A stretch of DNA of 60,482 nucleotides from positions 1-60,482 of the forward strand of contig JAUSNJ010000011.1 in NCBI GenBank assembly GCA_030645355.1. Reading direction: 5' to 3'. Positions within the stretch are counted from its first letter, which is position 1. Every line of letters begins with the position of its first letter. A model generated the notes under the pieces. It saw nothing but the letters and a program-made list of their open reading frames with translations, was not told where the DNA came from and ran no database searches. Shown one piece after another: positions 52,381-59,374 of the stretch. Source of the stretch: Rhodoferax sp. (GTDB lineage Bacteria > Pseudomonadota > Gammaproteobacteria > Burkholderiales > Burkholderiaceae_C). The translations under genes and the position numbers were made by a program.

Positions 52381-52872
52381 TCAATCAGCCAGTGCGCACT
52401 GTACCCGCTTTGCCGCCAGCAACTGCACGCACACCGCCGGGTCGATGCCCACCAGATAGCCACGGCGTCCGCCGTTGATCAAGATTTTGGGCAGGGCCAA
52501 AATACTTTCTTCGATATAGACCGGCATGGCCCGGCGTGTGCCAAAGGGCGAGGTACCGCCCACCAGATAACCGCTGTGCCGGTTGGCCACTTCAGGCGCG
52601 CACGGCTCCACCGACTTGGCCCCAATCTGGCGGGCCAGATTCTTGGTGGAGACCTTGCGGTTGCCATGCATCAGCACCAGCAGGGGCTTGGCATCCTGGT
52701 CCTGCATCACCAGCGTCTTGACCACGGCAAAGGGATCAAACCCCAGCACCTGCGCGCTGTGCTGGGCACCGCCATGCTCCAGGTATTCGTAAGGGTGCTC
52801 GGTGTAGGCCACCTTGTGTGCCTTCAGCAGTTGGGTGGCGGGGGTTTCGGAGACGTGTTCTTTTTTGGCCAT
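52381..52872 (-). CDS. ybaK: Cys-tRNA(Pro) deacylase YbaK/EbsC
   Basis: 163 residues. The YbaK fold is complete: TPATQLLKAHKVAYTEHPYEYLEHGG, VVKTLVMQDQDAKPLLVLMHGNRKVSTKNLAR (conserved Lys), and VGGTSPFGTRRAMPVYIEESIL. It hydrolyses Cys-tRNA(Pro) mis-charged by prolyl-tRNA synthetase. It is followed by plsY on the same strand. Its upstream side borders the accessory cassette-like region. Confidence 0.95.
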   Translation of the reverse strand: MAKKEHVSETPATQLLKAHKVAYTEHPYEYLEHGGAQHSAQVLGFDPFAVVKTLVMQDQDAKPLLVLMHGNRKVSTKNLARQIGAKSVEPCAPEVANRHSGYLVGGTSPFGTRRAMPVYIEESILALPKILINGGRRGYLVGIDPAVCVQLLAAKRVQCALAD

Positions 52873-52914
52873 GACGTTATTGTCTCTTGCGGCTATGGGT
52901 TGGAGCTTGCTCCA

Positions 52915-53062
52915 GGCGGGCGGCGTGGCTTACGTTCTCCGGCTCACGCTCGCGGGCCAACTTTATTGGTTCGCAACTATTGCTGCGTCAACACCGCTGT
53001 TGGCACGCGGGCTCTGCGGCAGCCGCGAATGGAGCCTGCGCCCGCAAGCCACGCCACCCGCC
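52915..53062. repeat. 148-bp inverted-repeat element
   Basis: 17-bp arms (52915-52931, GGCGGGCGGCGTGGCTT, and 53046-53062) match with one mismatch and enclose 114 bp that contains a second GCCAAC/GTTGGC pair. No gene was seen within it. It lies at the border between ybaK and the cassette-like cluster and resembles, in architecture but not sequence, the elements at 15815 and 55081. Confidence 0.5.
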
Positions 53063-53134
53063 TTCGGTGGTGATCGCATGGAGGTGATTGGGAAATATTC
53101 GCTGCAGACACATCACGCTATTTCCACAGCGGTC

Positions 53135-53201
53135 GCTCGGCGTTTGGATTCACCGGCCTGCGCGGCTCTTCGCGCAGGTCCGGTGGAATGATGGTTTCGG
53201 C
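53135..53201 (-). repeat. attC-like recombination site after the TIGR02391-like gene (degenerate)
   Basis: On the minus strand it begins GCCGAAACC and ends AACGCCGAGC. The stem TTCCACCGG...CCGGTGAA has one unpaired base, and a CCTGCGCG/CGCGCAGG stem closes the tip. It is 7 nt after the gene's stop. The arms match those of the site at 54493, but the terminal GTT has become GCC, so it is probably inactive. Confidence 0.5.
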
Positions 53202-53208
53202 GTCATGG

Positions 53209-53943
53209 CTACCGCCTGCTATCAACGATGCGAAGCAAGTGACTCGCAAGGACGACCATTTCCTGTGCCTCCGCGGCGTCATTGATGGCAACCGTGCGGT
53301 GGGAGTGAGGATTCTTGTAGGAACCTATTGCTCCCGCAAATAGATGCGCCAATGCCTCACGCTCTGCCTCCGGCTGCTGTAGGTCTGAAAGAGGCCCCGA
53401 CGCCTTATCAAATGCTTTGCGCATCAACGTCGTTCCGATCTCTGTGTCGGGAAATTTTCCGGCTTCTCGCACAGCAACCTCCACAGCCCGAAAAGACTTA
53501 AACACGGCTGTTTCTAAATCTCCGCGAACAATATCAAGCCACACTTCATCGGCTATTGCTGGATGGAGTAACGCCTTTGGAAATGCAAGGCTGCGCGCGT
53601 AAGTTTTAAAGGTGTCGTTTGCCAGTATTTTTCGGGCACGCCTACTCAGCAGCATCCAGCCATTGTTTCCGTTCGTTCCTGGTTCCGGGACGAGAAGGCC
53701 CTGAACCGACAGCCAATTCCACGCCTCCGCGAGTGCCAACTCAGCATCGTTCTTCCGGTTTTGCGGGTAGCCGTCCGGAGCGCCCGGCGTGCCGTGAATA
53801 TCTGAGGCAATGGACTGCAGATGAACGAGTCCGCTGTGCCCCCTACGCTCATGGGCTAGCCGTAGAACGACCTCGGCAAGCTCTTCCGGTGCGAGTGCCA
53901 CGAGCACGTCTACGTCGGAAATTACAGAGGTCAGAGTGGCCAT
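53209..53943 (-). CDS. TIGR02391-family (Ymh-like) protein
   Basis: 244 residues. The C-terminal part carries the family signature: FPDTEIGTTLMRKAFDKASGPLSDLQQPEAEREALAHLFAGAIGSYKNPHSHRTV, ending in helices with VVLASHLLRIVDSR. The N-terminal part is mostly helical. Such proteins occur in phages, islands and integron cassettes; their role is unknown, possibly defence-related by context in other genomes. The start at 53943 follows the attC-like site at 53968-54072. Codon use differs from the core genes. Confidence 0.8.
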   Translation of the reverse strand: MATLTSVISDVDVLVALAPEELAEVVLRLAHERRGHSGLVHLQSIASDIHGTPGAPDGYPQNRKNDAELALAEAWNWLSVQGLLVPEPGTNGNNGWMLLSRRARKILANDTFKTYARSLAFPKALLHPAIADEVWLDIVRGDLETAVFKSFRAVEVAVREAGKFPDTEIGTTLMRKAFDKASGPLSDLQQPEAEREALAHLFAGAIGSYKNPHSHRTVAINDAAEAQEMVVLASHLLRIVDSRR

Positions 53944-53967
53944 GATGTGAGGGAGTAGAGTTTTGAC

Positions 53968-54072
53968 GCCGAACGTTGGTCGTGTATGGACCACAACGGC
54001 GCACTCAACATTGAAGAATGGCGACCACGCTAGCCGCCGTTGTAGGTCCAATCGACGACCCTGTTGGGGAGC
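53968..54072 (-). repeat. attC-like recombination site between pentapeptide and TIGR02391-like genes
   Basis: 105 bp. Minus strand ends are CCCCAAC and GTTCGGC. Inside, TGGACCTACAACGGCG pairs with CGCCGTTGTGGTCCA, leaving one extrahelical base, as in attC hairpins. It begins 10 nt after the pentapeptide gene stop. The 3' box differs from GTTRRRY at one position. Confidence 0.5.
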
Positions 54073-54082
54073 ATCGTACTCA

Positions 54083-54475
54083 TCACCAATCCCATGACGG
54101 CAGATCGTCGCCTTCGGCCAGTTCGCAACCGTAGAAGGTTGCGCCTTTGACCTTAACTCCGTCCCTTACGGAACCTGTTGCATTGATCGACTCGATTACA
54201 GCGCGTTCGAAGATGGTGCCCGTGAGGTCAGCGTTTGAAAAGTTGGCGCACTTAAGGTTGCAATCCCGAAAGCAGGTACCCCGCAAGCTCGCACCCGAGA
54301 AATCCGCATCAGCGAACCACGAGTGCTTTTCAAAGTCTGCTCCGTCTAGCATCACGCCAGACAGATCGGCGTCACTCAGCTGAGTATCCGGAAAGCGGCG
54401 CTCCCCCACGGCATAGCGTTTCTCAAGCTCGGCGCGACTTTCGGGTGGGCGATAGTGTTCCGAATGGTCACGCAC
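54083..54475 (-). CDS. Pentapeptide-repeat protein
   Basis: 130 residues. Tandem A(D/N)LxG-type units run from about residue 33 to 100 (LSDADLSGVMLDGADF..., ADFSGASLRGTCFRDCNLKCANFSNADLTGTIF), which fold into a right-handed beta-helix. The start is GTG at 54475 (MRDHSEHYRPPES), about 20 nt after the attC-like site at 54493. Function unknown; some relatives protect DNA gyrase. It sits in a cassette-like unit and has moderate GC. Confidence 0.85.
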   Translation of the reverse strand: MRDHSEHYRPPESRAELEKRYAVGERRFPDTQLSDADLSGVMLDGADFEKHSWFADADFSGASLRGTCFRDCNLKCANFSNADLTGTIFERAVIESINATGSVRDGVKVKGATFYGCELAEGDDLPSWDW

Positions 54476-54492
54476 GAGAAGTCATCCTTGCT

Positions 54493-54564
54493 GCCCAACG
54501 TTGAAAATCACCGGACGCAGGCAAGCGCAGCTTGCCGGAGGTCCGGTGGATTGTGATGTTGAGC
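54493..54564 (-). repeat. attC-like integron recombination site
   Basis: 72 bp. The minus strand starts GCTCAAC and ends GTTGGGC, matching RYYYAAC and GTTRRRY. AATCCACCGGAC pairs with GTCCGGTGATT leaving one extra G unpaired, and GGCAAGC/GCTTGCC forms the tip. These are the defining attC traits. It lies 18 nt after the small membrane protein stop and 17 nt before the pentapeptide gene start. Confidence 0.7.
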
Positions 54565-54582
54565 GGCATGATAAGCACCTAC

Positions 54583-54777
54583 TCAGCTGTAAATAAGAGT
54601 GACCAAAATGCCGAAGAGCCACCACGGGGTAAGGGCTACAAATAAAGCACTGTGCGGTTGGTTCTCTGGCGGATAGCGCCCCAACGTGAGGACACGGAGT
54701 ACCACCTTGCCGACCGGATACGCCACAAGAGCACCAAGCAGACTAAGTTTGTGATTTTGAGGAGGACGAAGATTCAT
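54583..54777 (-). CDS. Small membrane protein in a cassette-like unit
   Basis: 64 residues from ATG 54777 (MNLRPPQNHKLSLLGALVAYPVG). Two hydrophobic segments flank a basic LTLGRYPP loop, and the last is WWLFGILVTLIYS. Small proteins with the pattern YPVG...LTLGRYPP...FVAL are, from memory, frequent in integron cassettes; function unknown. GTTGGGC lies just upstream at 54787-54793. The in-frame sequence continues upstream to 54822 and may belong to a longer, frameshifted gene. Confidence 0.6.
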   Translation of the reverse strand: MNLRPPQNHKLSLLGALVAYPVGKVVLRVLTLGRYPPENQPHSALFVALTPWWLFGILVTLIYS

Positions 54778-54778
54778 T

Positions 54779-54916
54779 CTAATGACGCCCAACGTGATGT
54801 AGCCGAGCGCCTTTCCCGGCATTCCCGAGCCAGACGAAGAAATAAACCGGAAGCCAACCCGTTAAATCCAAAACCGCTACAGCCGCAAGGCCCATACAGA
54901 TTAGGTTTGCTGTCAA
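54779..54916 (-). pseudogene. Possible N-terminal half of a frameshifted membrane protein
   Basis: A 45-codon reading from TTG 54916 gives two hydrophobic stretches (LICMGLAAVAVLDLTGWLPV and YFFVWLGNAGKG) and then an out-of-frame end. At the GGGAAAGG run (about 54811-54818) one base of shift would join it to the frame of the 64-residue protein (..GKALGYITLGVIRMNL). It could instead be an independent small gene, or not coding. Confidence 0.3.
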
Positions 54917-55080
54917 TTCCGCTACAAGCTGAATTCATTTCCATCCCTTTGAATCCTGTCGCCTATTCTGGCGCGATGCTGTAAACGTCGAAGTCTCTCA
55001 ATTCAGCGTTCCGTTTTTGCACAACTATAGCCCAGGGGACCGTGCGCATGAATGTCGGTTTCCCCCCAAACACACACCCC

Positions 55081-55232
55081 CGGCTGGCGGGCCGGGCGTC
55101 CGTTCATCGGCCCCATTCGCGGCAGTCACAGAACGGACGCACCAGCCAAGCTGTTGACGACGCAACGCCTGCAAACCCGAAGCGCCCGCCCGCGAGCGTG
55201 GGCCAGGGAACGGATGCCCGGTCCGCCAGCCG
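55081..55232. repeat. 152-bp inverted-repeat element
   Basis: 33-bp arms at 55081-55113 (beginning CGGCTGGCGGGCCGGGCGTC) and 55200-55232 agree at all but about five positions; pairing continues weakly inward (CGCGG). A third copy of GAACGGACGC lies at 55131-55140. No gene is inside. The left end CCCCGGCTGGCGGGC recurs at 56757-56771. Confidence 0.6.
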
Positions 55233-55279
55233 AGCACACGCACAGGTGCGCAACGCACCAACGCAGCGACCCATAGCCC

Positions 55280-55471
55280 TTAGCAGCCCTTGCACCCCGA
55301 ATGCGTGTTCTTCTGGTACTGCACCAGAATCCGCTTGACGACCTTCAAAGGAAAATTGCGTATCACCGCTGGCAACCAGGCTGCGGTAGAAATCGAAAAC
55401 CCGGCAGCCCAGCGCGTGTAGGGCCGAAGCCAGCGGGTCTTCTGGTGAAATTGCTGTTGCTCGGGCGTCAT
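55280..55471 (-). CDS. Small hypothetical protein (63 aa)
   Basis: It begins MTPEQQQFHQKTRWLRPYTR at 55471 and ends QYQKNTHSGCKGC. It is basic, with an amphipathic centre (WAAGFSISTAAWLPAVIRNF). No family was recognised. The Cys-Lys-Gly-Cys end could bind a metal. It is divergent from the DUF3149 gene. Confidence 0.5.
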   Translation of the reverse strand: MTPEQQQFHQKTRWLRPYTRWAAGFSISTAAWLPAVIRNFPLKVVKRILVQYQKNTHSGCKGC

Positions 55472-55500
55472 GGGCACTCCAATGCGGGGTTGGCGCTGGC

Positions 55501-55540
55501 ATCGATGTGGTGCAGCGGCTGCGTCTGATTTTATAGACCC
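55501..55540 (+). promoter_or_regulatory. Duplicated promoter-like segment, copy 1 (copy 2 at 56781-56820)
   Basis: The last 30 bases (GC-rich TGCAGCGGCTGCG then TGATTTTATAGACC) match 56791-56820 at about 25 of 30 positions. Each copy lies 59-90 bp before a plus-strand gene (DUF3149 protein; TlpA-like protein). TTATAGA could serve as a -10 box. No good -35 box was seen. Confidence 0.35.
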
Positions 55541-55598
55541 CACAGGGTATGCGAGGCGCCCGCTAGAATTTGACCACTCCCAAACCAAGAGGGCGTTC

Positions 55599-55733
55599 AT
55601 GCAACTGTTTCTGGATTTGTTCACCACCGACTACGGGCTGGTTGCACTGGCCGTAACGGTCATATCCCTTGGCTTGGCGTTCGGCTTTCACGCTTTCATT
55701 CGCAAGAAAATTCGCGAGTCGGATTCGCAGTAA
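55599..55733 (+). CDS. Small membrane protein, DUF3149 type
   Basis: 44 residues: a short N-terminal segment (MQLFLDLFTTDYGLVAL), a membrane helix and the basic tail FIRKKIRESDSQ. Size and pattern match DUF3149. AAGAGGG lies about 6 nt before the ATG. Such proteins are single-pass inner membrane proteins of unknown role. Confidence 0.75.
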   Translation: MQLFLDLFTTDYGLVALAVTVISLGLAFGFHAFIRKKIRESDSQ

Positions 55734-55766
55734 GCATCTCTGCACTGCAGCCTCTGGAGTGATACT

Positions 55767-55815
55767 GCTACAAATTCAATAGCTACCTGTGCATATTCCA
55801 CGAGGGCTACAGGCC
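55767..55815 (+). repeat. Dispersed repeat, copy 7
   Basis: GCTACAAATTCAATAGCTAC then GCATATTCCACGAGGGCTAC and AGGCC: a well-conserved 49-bp copy between the DUF3149 stop and the DUF1993 stop. Confidence 0.85.
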
Positions 55816-55825
55816 TAAATTGACG

Positions 55826-56350
55826 TCAGGCCCCTGGTACATAGGCGTGAAAACCATCGAAGTGCTCTTTTCCAATGGCAACGCCTTGGCCACGAAGAAT
55901 GGCATAGGCCACAGTGACATGAAAGAAGAAGTTGGGTAGTGCGTACTGCAGCAGAAACTCTGGCGCCTTCAGTGCAACAAGCGCATTTCCAGCCTGGCTT
56001 TCCAGTACATCAGCCTCTCGCCCTTCAAACTCGTCTGCGCCAATCGTTCTGAGTAGTCCAACGACGTACGCAATGCGCTGATGAAGCCCGTGCGCCGTCG
56101 TTGGAAATTCGCCATACGGCGGAATGGGTTTGCCGACCAGCGGAAAGCATGCACGCAGCGCGAAGTTGCAAGCGATCGCCACCTGGGTCTCGAACGGCAG
56201 CATGTCCGGCGCAATGGATGCACGAAGAATATTGGATACGTCGATCAGGTGAGCATTCGCATGGGATTCGGCTGCCAAAACCAAGCCGTCCAAACGGTCG
56301 AGGTAGCGCAGGAATACGGGAATGGATGCGTCGTAAAGATCAATGGACAT
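55826..56350 (-). CDS. DUF1993-family protein
   Basis: 174 residues, helical. MSIDLYDASIPVFLRYLDRLDGLVLAAESHA opens the chain and LPNFFFHVTVAYAILRGQGVAIGKEHFDGF ends it, with the conserved HLIDVSN-type and TTAHGLHQRIAYV segments of this DinB-like fold. Function unknown. The start is 10 bp after the GFA gene stop, so the two are one operon. It ends beside the dispersed repeat. Confidence 0.88.
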   Translation of the reverse strand: MSIDLYDASIPVFLRYLDRLDGLVLAAESHANAHLIDVSNILRASIAPDMLPFETQVAIACNFALRACFPLVGKPIPPYGEFPTTAHGLHQRIAYVVGLLRTIGADEFEGREADVLESQAGNALVALKAPEFLLQYALPNFFFHVTVAYAILRGQGVAIGKEHFDGFHAYVPGA

Positions 56351-56360
56351 GGGGGGATTG

Positions 56361-56723
56361 CTACTCGTCGATGAACGTCCAGGTATCCGCTCCATCGAAG
56401 CGGCGGACCCGAACTGCGGCGAGCACACGCGGGTCAAAATTTCCGAGGTTCACGCCGTGCTTGGCACCTGGCTCCGGATTCAGTGGCTCCCAGTGTGTGA
56501 CACAGCCACAGGTCTTGCAGTGAATGGTTCGAAGCGTCTTGTCACCCCAGATGTACTCCGCCGTGTTTTCCGGGTGCCCCTCAATCTTGACGGTCCCAAA
56601 TTCGTAATAGACCCAAGGACCACCAATTCTGCGGCACAGCGAGCAGTTGCAGGCGGTAGCGACCTCTGGGGTGGACGGCAACGTGAGACGCACTGCGCCG
56701 CAGTGGCATGAACCTTCAAGCAT
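56361..56723 (-). CDS. GFA-family protein (glutathione-dependent formaldehyde-activating-like)
   Basis: 120 residues. Zinc ligands CHCGAVR, CNCSLCRRIGG and CKTCG are all present, the complete pattern of the GFA/CENP-V fold. True formaldehyde-activating activity is shown for few members. It leads the two-gene unit with DUF1993. Its start is 18 nt after a weak attC-like structure (56741-56841). Confidence 0.9.
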   Translation of the reverse strand: MLEGSCHCGAVRLTLPSTPEVATACNCSLCRRIGGPWVYYEFGTVKIEGHPENTAEYIWGDKTLRTIHCKTCGCVTHWEPLNPEPGAKHGVNLGNFDPRVLAAVRVRRFDGADTWTFIDE

Positions 56724-56740
56724 GGCTCGCTCCTGTGTAA

Positions 56741-56841
56741 GGCTAACGGTCTGACGCCCCCGGCTGGCGGGCCTGCGCGCATCACGACGGTGCGGCAGCT
56801 GCGGGTGATTTTATAGAACCAAGAGAGCGTCGGCCGTTGAC
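56741..56841 (-). other. Weak attC-like structure upstream of the GFA gene
   Basis: On the minus strand CAACGG-cc-GACGC near one end pairs with GCGTC-aga-CCGTTA near the other, with one extra spacer base; the middle 69 nt include a promoter-like repeat. It has the R-L-L-R order of attC but a poor 3' box (GTTAGCC) and no clear tip stem. Confidence 0.25.
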
Positions 56842-56909
56842 GCAGGGACCTGTAAGAAGTGACGGGCTCCAACGACTGATGGGAGTCCATTCAACAAACT
56901 CCCCTTGCC

Positions 56910-57407
56910 ATGCACCTCACCCATCGATTGAAAACCCTGACCCTCCTCGCCATGCTGTGCGGGGCCACCATGGCCCACGCCCAGCCAACCGCAGCAACGC
57001 CGCTAGCGCTGCAAGCCCACAACCTGGGTGGAGAGCGGTTTGCAGCCCAGGAGCGCCTGCGCGGCAAAGTCTCCATCGTCTTTTTCTGGTCCACCGCCTG
57101 CGCCGTCTGTCGCGACAGCCTGCCCGAGCTGCGCGCCAACCTGGCCGGCTGGCGCGACCAGCCCTTTGCCCTGGTCACCGTCAACGTGGACCGCAACCCC
57201 GCGGACTGGCAAGCCTACGAACGCATACTCGGGCAAACCCAGTCCCCGCCCAAGGGGCTGTTTGCGCTGCGGCAGGAAGCTACCTTGCCTGCGCCTGCCA
57301 AGCTGCCCCTGACCTTGCTGGTCAATGCACAGGGTCAGGTAGTTGCACGTTTTGAGGGGCGACTGGCGCCGGAGGCATGGGATGGAGTGGCGGATCTGCT
57401 GCCGTAA
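56910..57407 (+). CDS. Periplasmic thioredoxin-like (TlpA/ResA-type) protein
   Basis: 165 residues. A Sec signal peptide ends AHA. The thioredoxin fold has the redox motif CAVC in FFWSTACAVCRDSLPELR, and the cis-proline strand (KLPLTLLVNAQGQVVARFEG). It likely reduces or forms disulphides in the periplasm, possibly in cytochrome maturation. It stands alone on the plus strand downstream of the second promoter-like segment. Confidence 0.9.
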   Translation: MHLTHRLKTLTLLAMLCGATMAHAQPTAATPLALQAHNLGGERFAAQERLRGKVSIVFFWSTACAVCRDSLPELRANLAGWRDQPFALVTVNVDRNPADWQAYERILGQTQSPPKGLFALRQEATLPAPAKLPLTLLVNAQGQVVARFEGRLAPEAWDGVADLLP

Positions 57408-57442
57408 GCCCAGTAAGGCTTTTCCGCGGCGCGTCGGAGATT

Positions 57443-57491
57443 GCTACTTAATTGATAGCTACAAACGTATATTTCACGAGGGCTACAGGCC
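57443..57491 (+). repeat. Dispersed repeat, copy 8
   Basis: GCTACTTAATTGATAGCTAC then GTATATTTCACGAGGGCTAC and AGGCC; well preserved, 36 bp after the TlpA-like stop. Confidence 0.85.
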
Positions 57492-57876
57492 GGAATCACT
57501 GCACGTGTTTTGGCAAGAACGTGCGCCAGGCGGGGGCTGGCTTGCGGACTTCCGCATAAGGCGCATAGGTGTCGCACATGAAAGGTAGCTTGCGGGTTGC
57601 CCTATTCATGGCCCATCAACAGCGGTTCCGGGTGGACTCCTTCGTGCCCTTTGCAGTCATAACGTATCTCCAAATCACTTCCCGAAAGTCGACCTCCGCA
57701 CTCCGGACCAAACGCGCAGCCAATGTCTACGAACGGGGTTCCCCATCGCAGAAGTAGACGCAACTTGATGTCCTGGCACTGGAATTGGGAATCAGTTTAT
57801 ATCCTTTGTTTGGGCAGAAATCACTCTCGATAGCTGAAGCGGATGCAAAGTTGAACTGGCTTTTCTCCCATCGCAC
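57492..57876. other. Intergenic region, possible remnant
   Basis: 385 bp between the repeat and the GDSL gene stop. Short readings on both strands show no family features. It contains a CGCATAAGGCGCAT segment that resembles one half of a Xer site. Nothing else is recognisable. Confidence 0.35.
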
Positions 57877-58557
57877 TCACCGGGCCAAGCCGACCTTTTG
57901 CAGTCGGGTGTAAATGCCGGTAGCCATGTATTCGTAACCCAGCGCGTTGGGGTGGATTTTGTCTGCGCATAGTTCGGGGCGTGCCAATGTGTCAGAGAAC
58001 ACATCGGGCACCAAGGGCACGCCTTCTTCACTTGCCAGTTCTTCAAAAATGTCCGAGTCTCTGGGCCTGCCGGCCAGCACGCCTAGCAGGGACAACTCTG
58101 GCACCGACACCAGTGCAGTTTGCGCGCCAAAGCGCAACACGGCCTGGATGATCTCTCGAATATCTTCCTTCACCCGCTTGGGAGGCTTGCGACGCAAAAA
58201 ATCGTTTCCGCCAATCTCAATAACCACCAGGGCAGGGTTGTGTGCAGTGAGCAATGCTTGGATCCGGCCCTTGCCGTTTTCGGCAGTGTCGCCAGAAACC
58301 CCGGCATTGACCACTTTCCAACCCGATTTCAGTGCCAGCAGGCTAGGCCAATCCTCTCCACTGGCGGCACCGGTTCCAAAGGTCACGCTATCGCCAAACG
58401 CGAGCACAGTTTTCCCTGGTGGGATGGCCGATTGCTTGGCTGACTTGCCACATCCGGCCAAAAGACTGATCGCGAAGCCCATCGCCAACAATGTGCGGCG
58501 TTGAATTGAGTGTGTGGCAGGTAAATGGGTGGAGGTTTTGACGTGGTTTGAGTTCAT
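57877..58557 (-). CDS. SGNH/GDSL arylesterase (TesA-like), lipoprotein
   Basis: 226 residues. A signal with lipobox LLAGC (near residue 36) suggests lipid anchoring. The hydrolase blocks are AFGDSVTFGTG (catalytic Ser), NAGVSGDTAENG (Gly), EIGGNDFLRR (Asn) and DKIHPNALGYEYMA (catalytic Asp and His). It hydrolyses esters or thioesters in the periplasm. The start overlaps the NUDIX stop as ATGA, so the two are coupled. Confidence 0.93.
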   Translation of the reverse strand: MNSNHVKTSTHLPATHSIQRRTLLAMGFAISLLAGCGKSAKQSAIPPGKTVLAFGDSVTFGTGAASGEDWPSLLALKSGWKVVNAGVSGDTAENGKGRIQALLTAHNPALVVIEIGGNDFLRRKPPKRVKEDIREIIQAVLRFGAQTALVSVPELSLLGVLAGRPRDSDIFEELASEEGVPLVPDVFSDTLARPELCADKIHPNALGYEYMATGIYTRLQKVGLAR

Positions 58558-59180
58558 GGCGCAGGTACTTTCAAGCCGGCCGCACGTGCCAATTCATTCA
58601 CCATCATCAACGAAAGTCCCCAGAGGCACGCATCATCAACGTCAATGGCGGATACACGCAAGGGTATTCCTGCCAGCCGCCAGACCATGCGCTTGCGTCG
58701 CTCCGGTGCGACCAGATTTGCCATGGGTTCCCACCATAATTTGGCTGCTTCTCGACTAGGCTCAAGCACCAGCGTGCGAGGCGTACGGTAAACGTAGGGC
58801 GACACCACCATGGGGCGATGTCTGCCGTGTTCGCGGGTCAGTAAGTCGGACAAACGGCCTATCGGCACCAGTTCCGTGGCCGCAGAGATACCGGTTTCCT
58901 CCTGCAATTCACGCAAGGCGGCGTCTCTTGTGCTGGCGTCAGTCGGGTCCACCCGCCCACCGGGGAAGGACACATGCCCAGACCAGGGATCACCCGTACG
59001 CTCGGCACGACGCATGAGCAGCAAGGCAGGCGCGCTGCTATCGCCACTGATTCCGTGCTCTGCAATCAGCAGTATGACCCCGCAACGCGCTACCCAATGG
59101 CGACCGGGAAGGCGCCGCGCACGGTAGTGTTGCAGGCGAGTGGTCAGGGTATCAAGGGAAATCAACGGTTGTCCCTGCAT
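58554..59180 (-). CDS. NUDIX hydrolase, CoA pyrophosphatase-like
   Basis: 208 residues. The CoA-diphosphatase/NUDIX region shows GHVSFPGGRVDPTDAST then AALRELQEETGI, the GX5EX7REUXEEXGU signature with the UPF0035-type extension in front (FPGGRVD). It probably cleaves CoA or related nucleotide diphosphates. It is first in a two-gene unit with the GDSL esterase. Confidence 0.93.
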   Translation of the reverse strand: MQGQPLISLDTLTTRLQHYRARRLPGRHWVARCGVILLIAEHGISGDSSAPALLLMRRAERTGDPWSGHVSFPGGRVDPTDASTRDAALRELQEETGISAATELVPIGRLSDLLTREHGRHRPMVVSPYVYRTPRTLVLEPSREAAKLWWEPMANLVAPERRKRMVWRLAGIPLRVSAIDVDDACLWGLSLMMVNELARAAGLKVPAP

Positions 59181-59374
59181 TTTTTGGACTTGCCGGCAAG
59201 ATTCACAAGATCGGACTCATCGGCTTTTCCCATGATCTTCGGCTCTCCGGCATTGGAAGGTATGTCGCCATTCTCTTCTTAACTTTAGCGTTGACGTCAG
59301 CTGACCCAGGTTGCCGATTCTGCGCGAGCCGGCCAGTTACCATTTCCGCATCACGCATCTCTTTTGGATTTCCT

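Noticed and set aside
55025..55261. Minus-strand 78-residue reading
   Set aside because: It is a by-product of the inverted-repeat element at 55081-55232; Arg/Pro/Gly-rich with no family features.
57545..57590. CGCATAAGGCGCATAGGTGTCGCAC as a possible dif/Xer site
   Set aside because: One half resembles a XerC arm, but the other half does not match a XerD arm (TTATGTTAAAT type); no supporting context such as GC-skew switch or ftsK/xer genes.
58559..59180. Plus-strand readings opposite the NUDIX gene
   Set aside because: Shadows of the clear minus-strand NUDIX gene.
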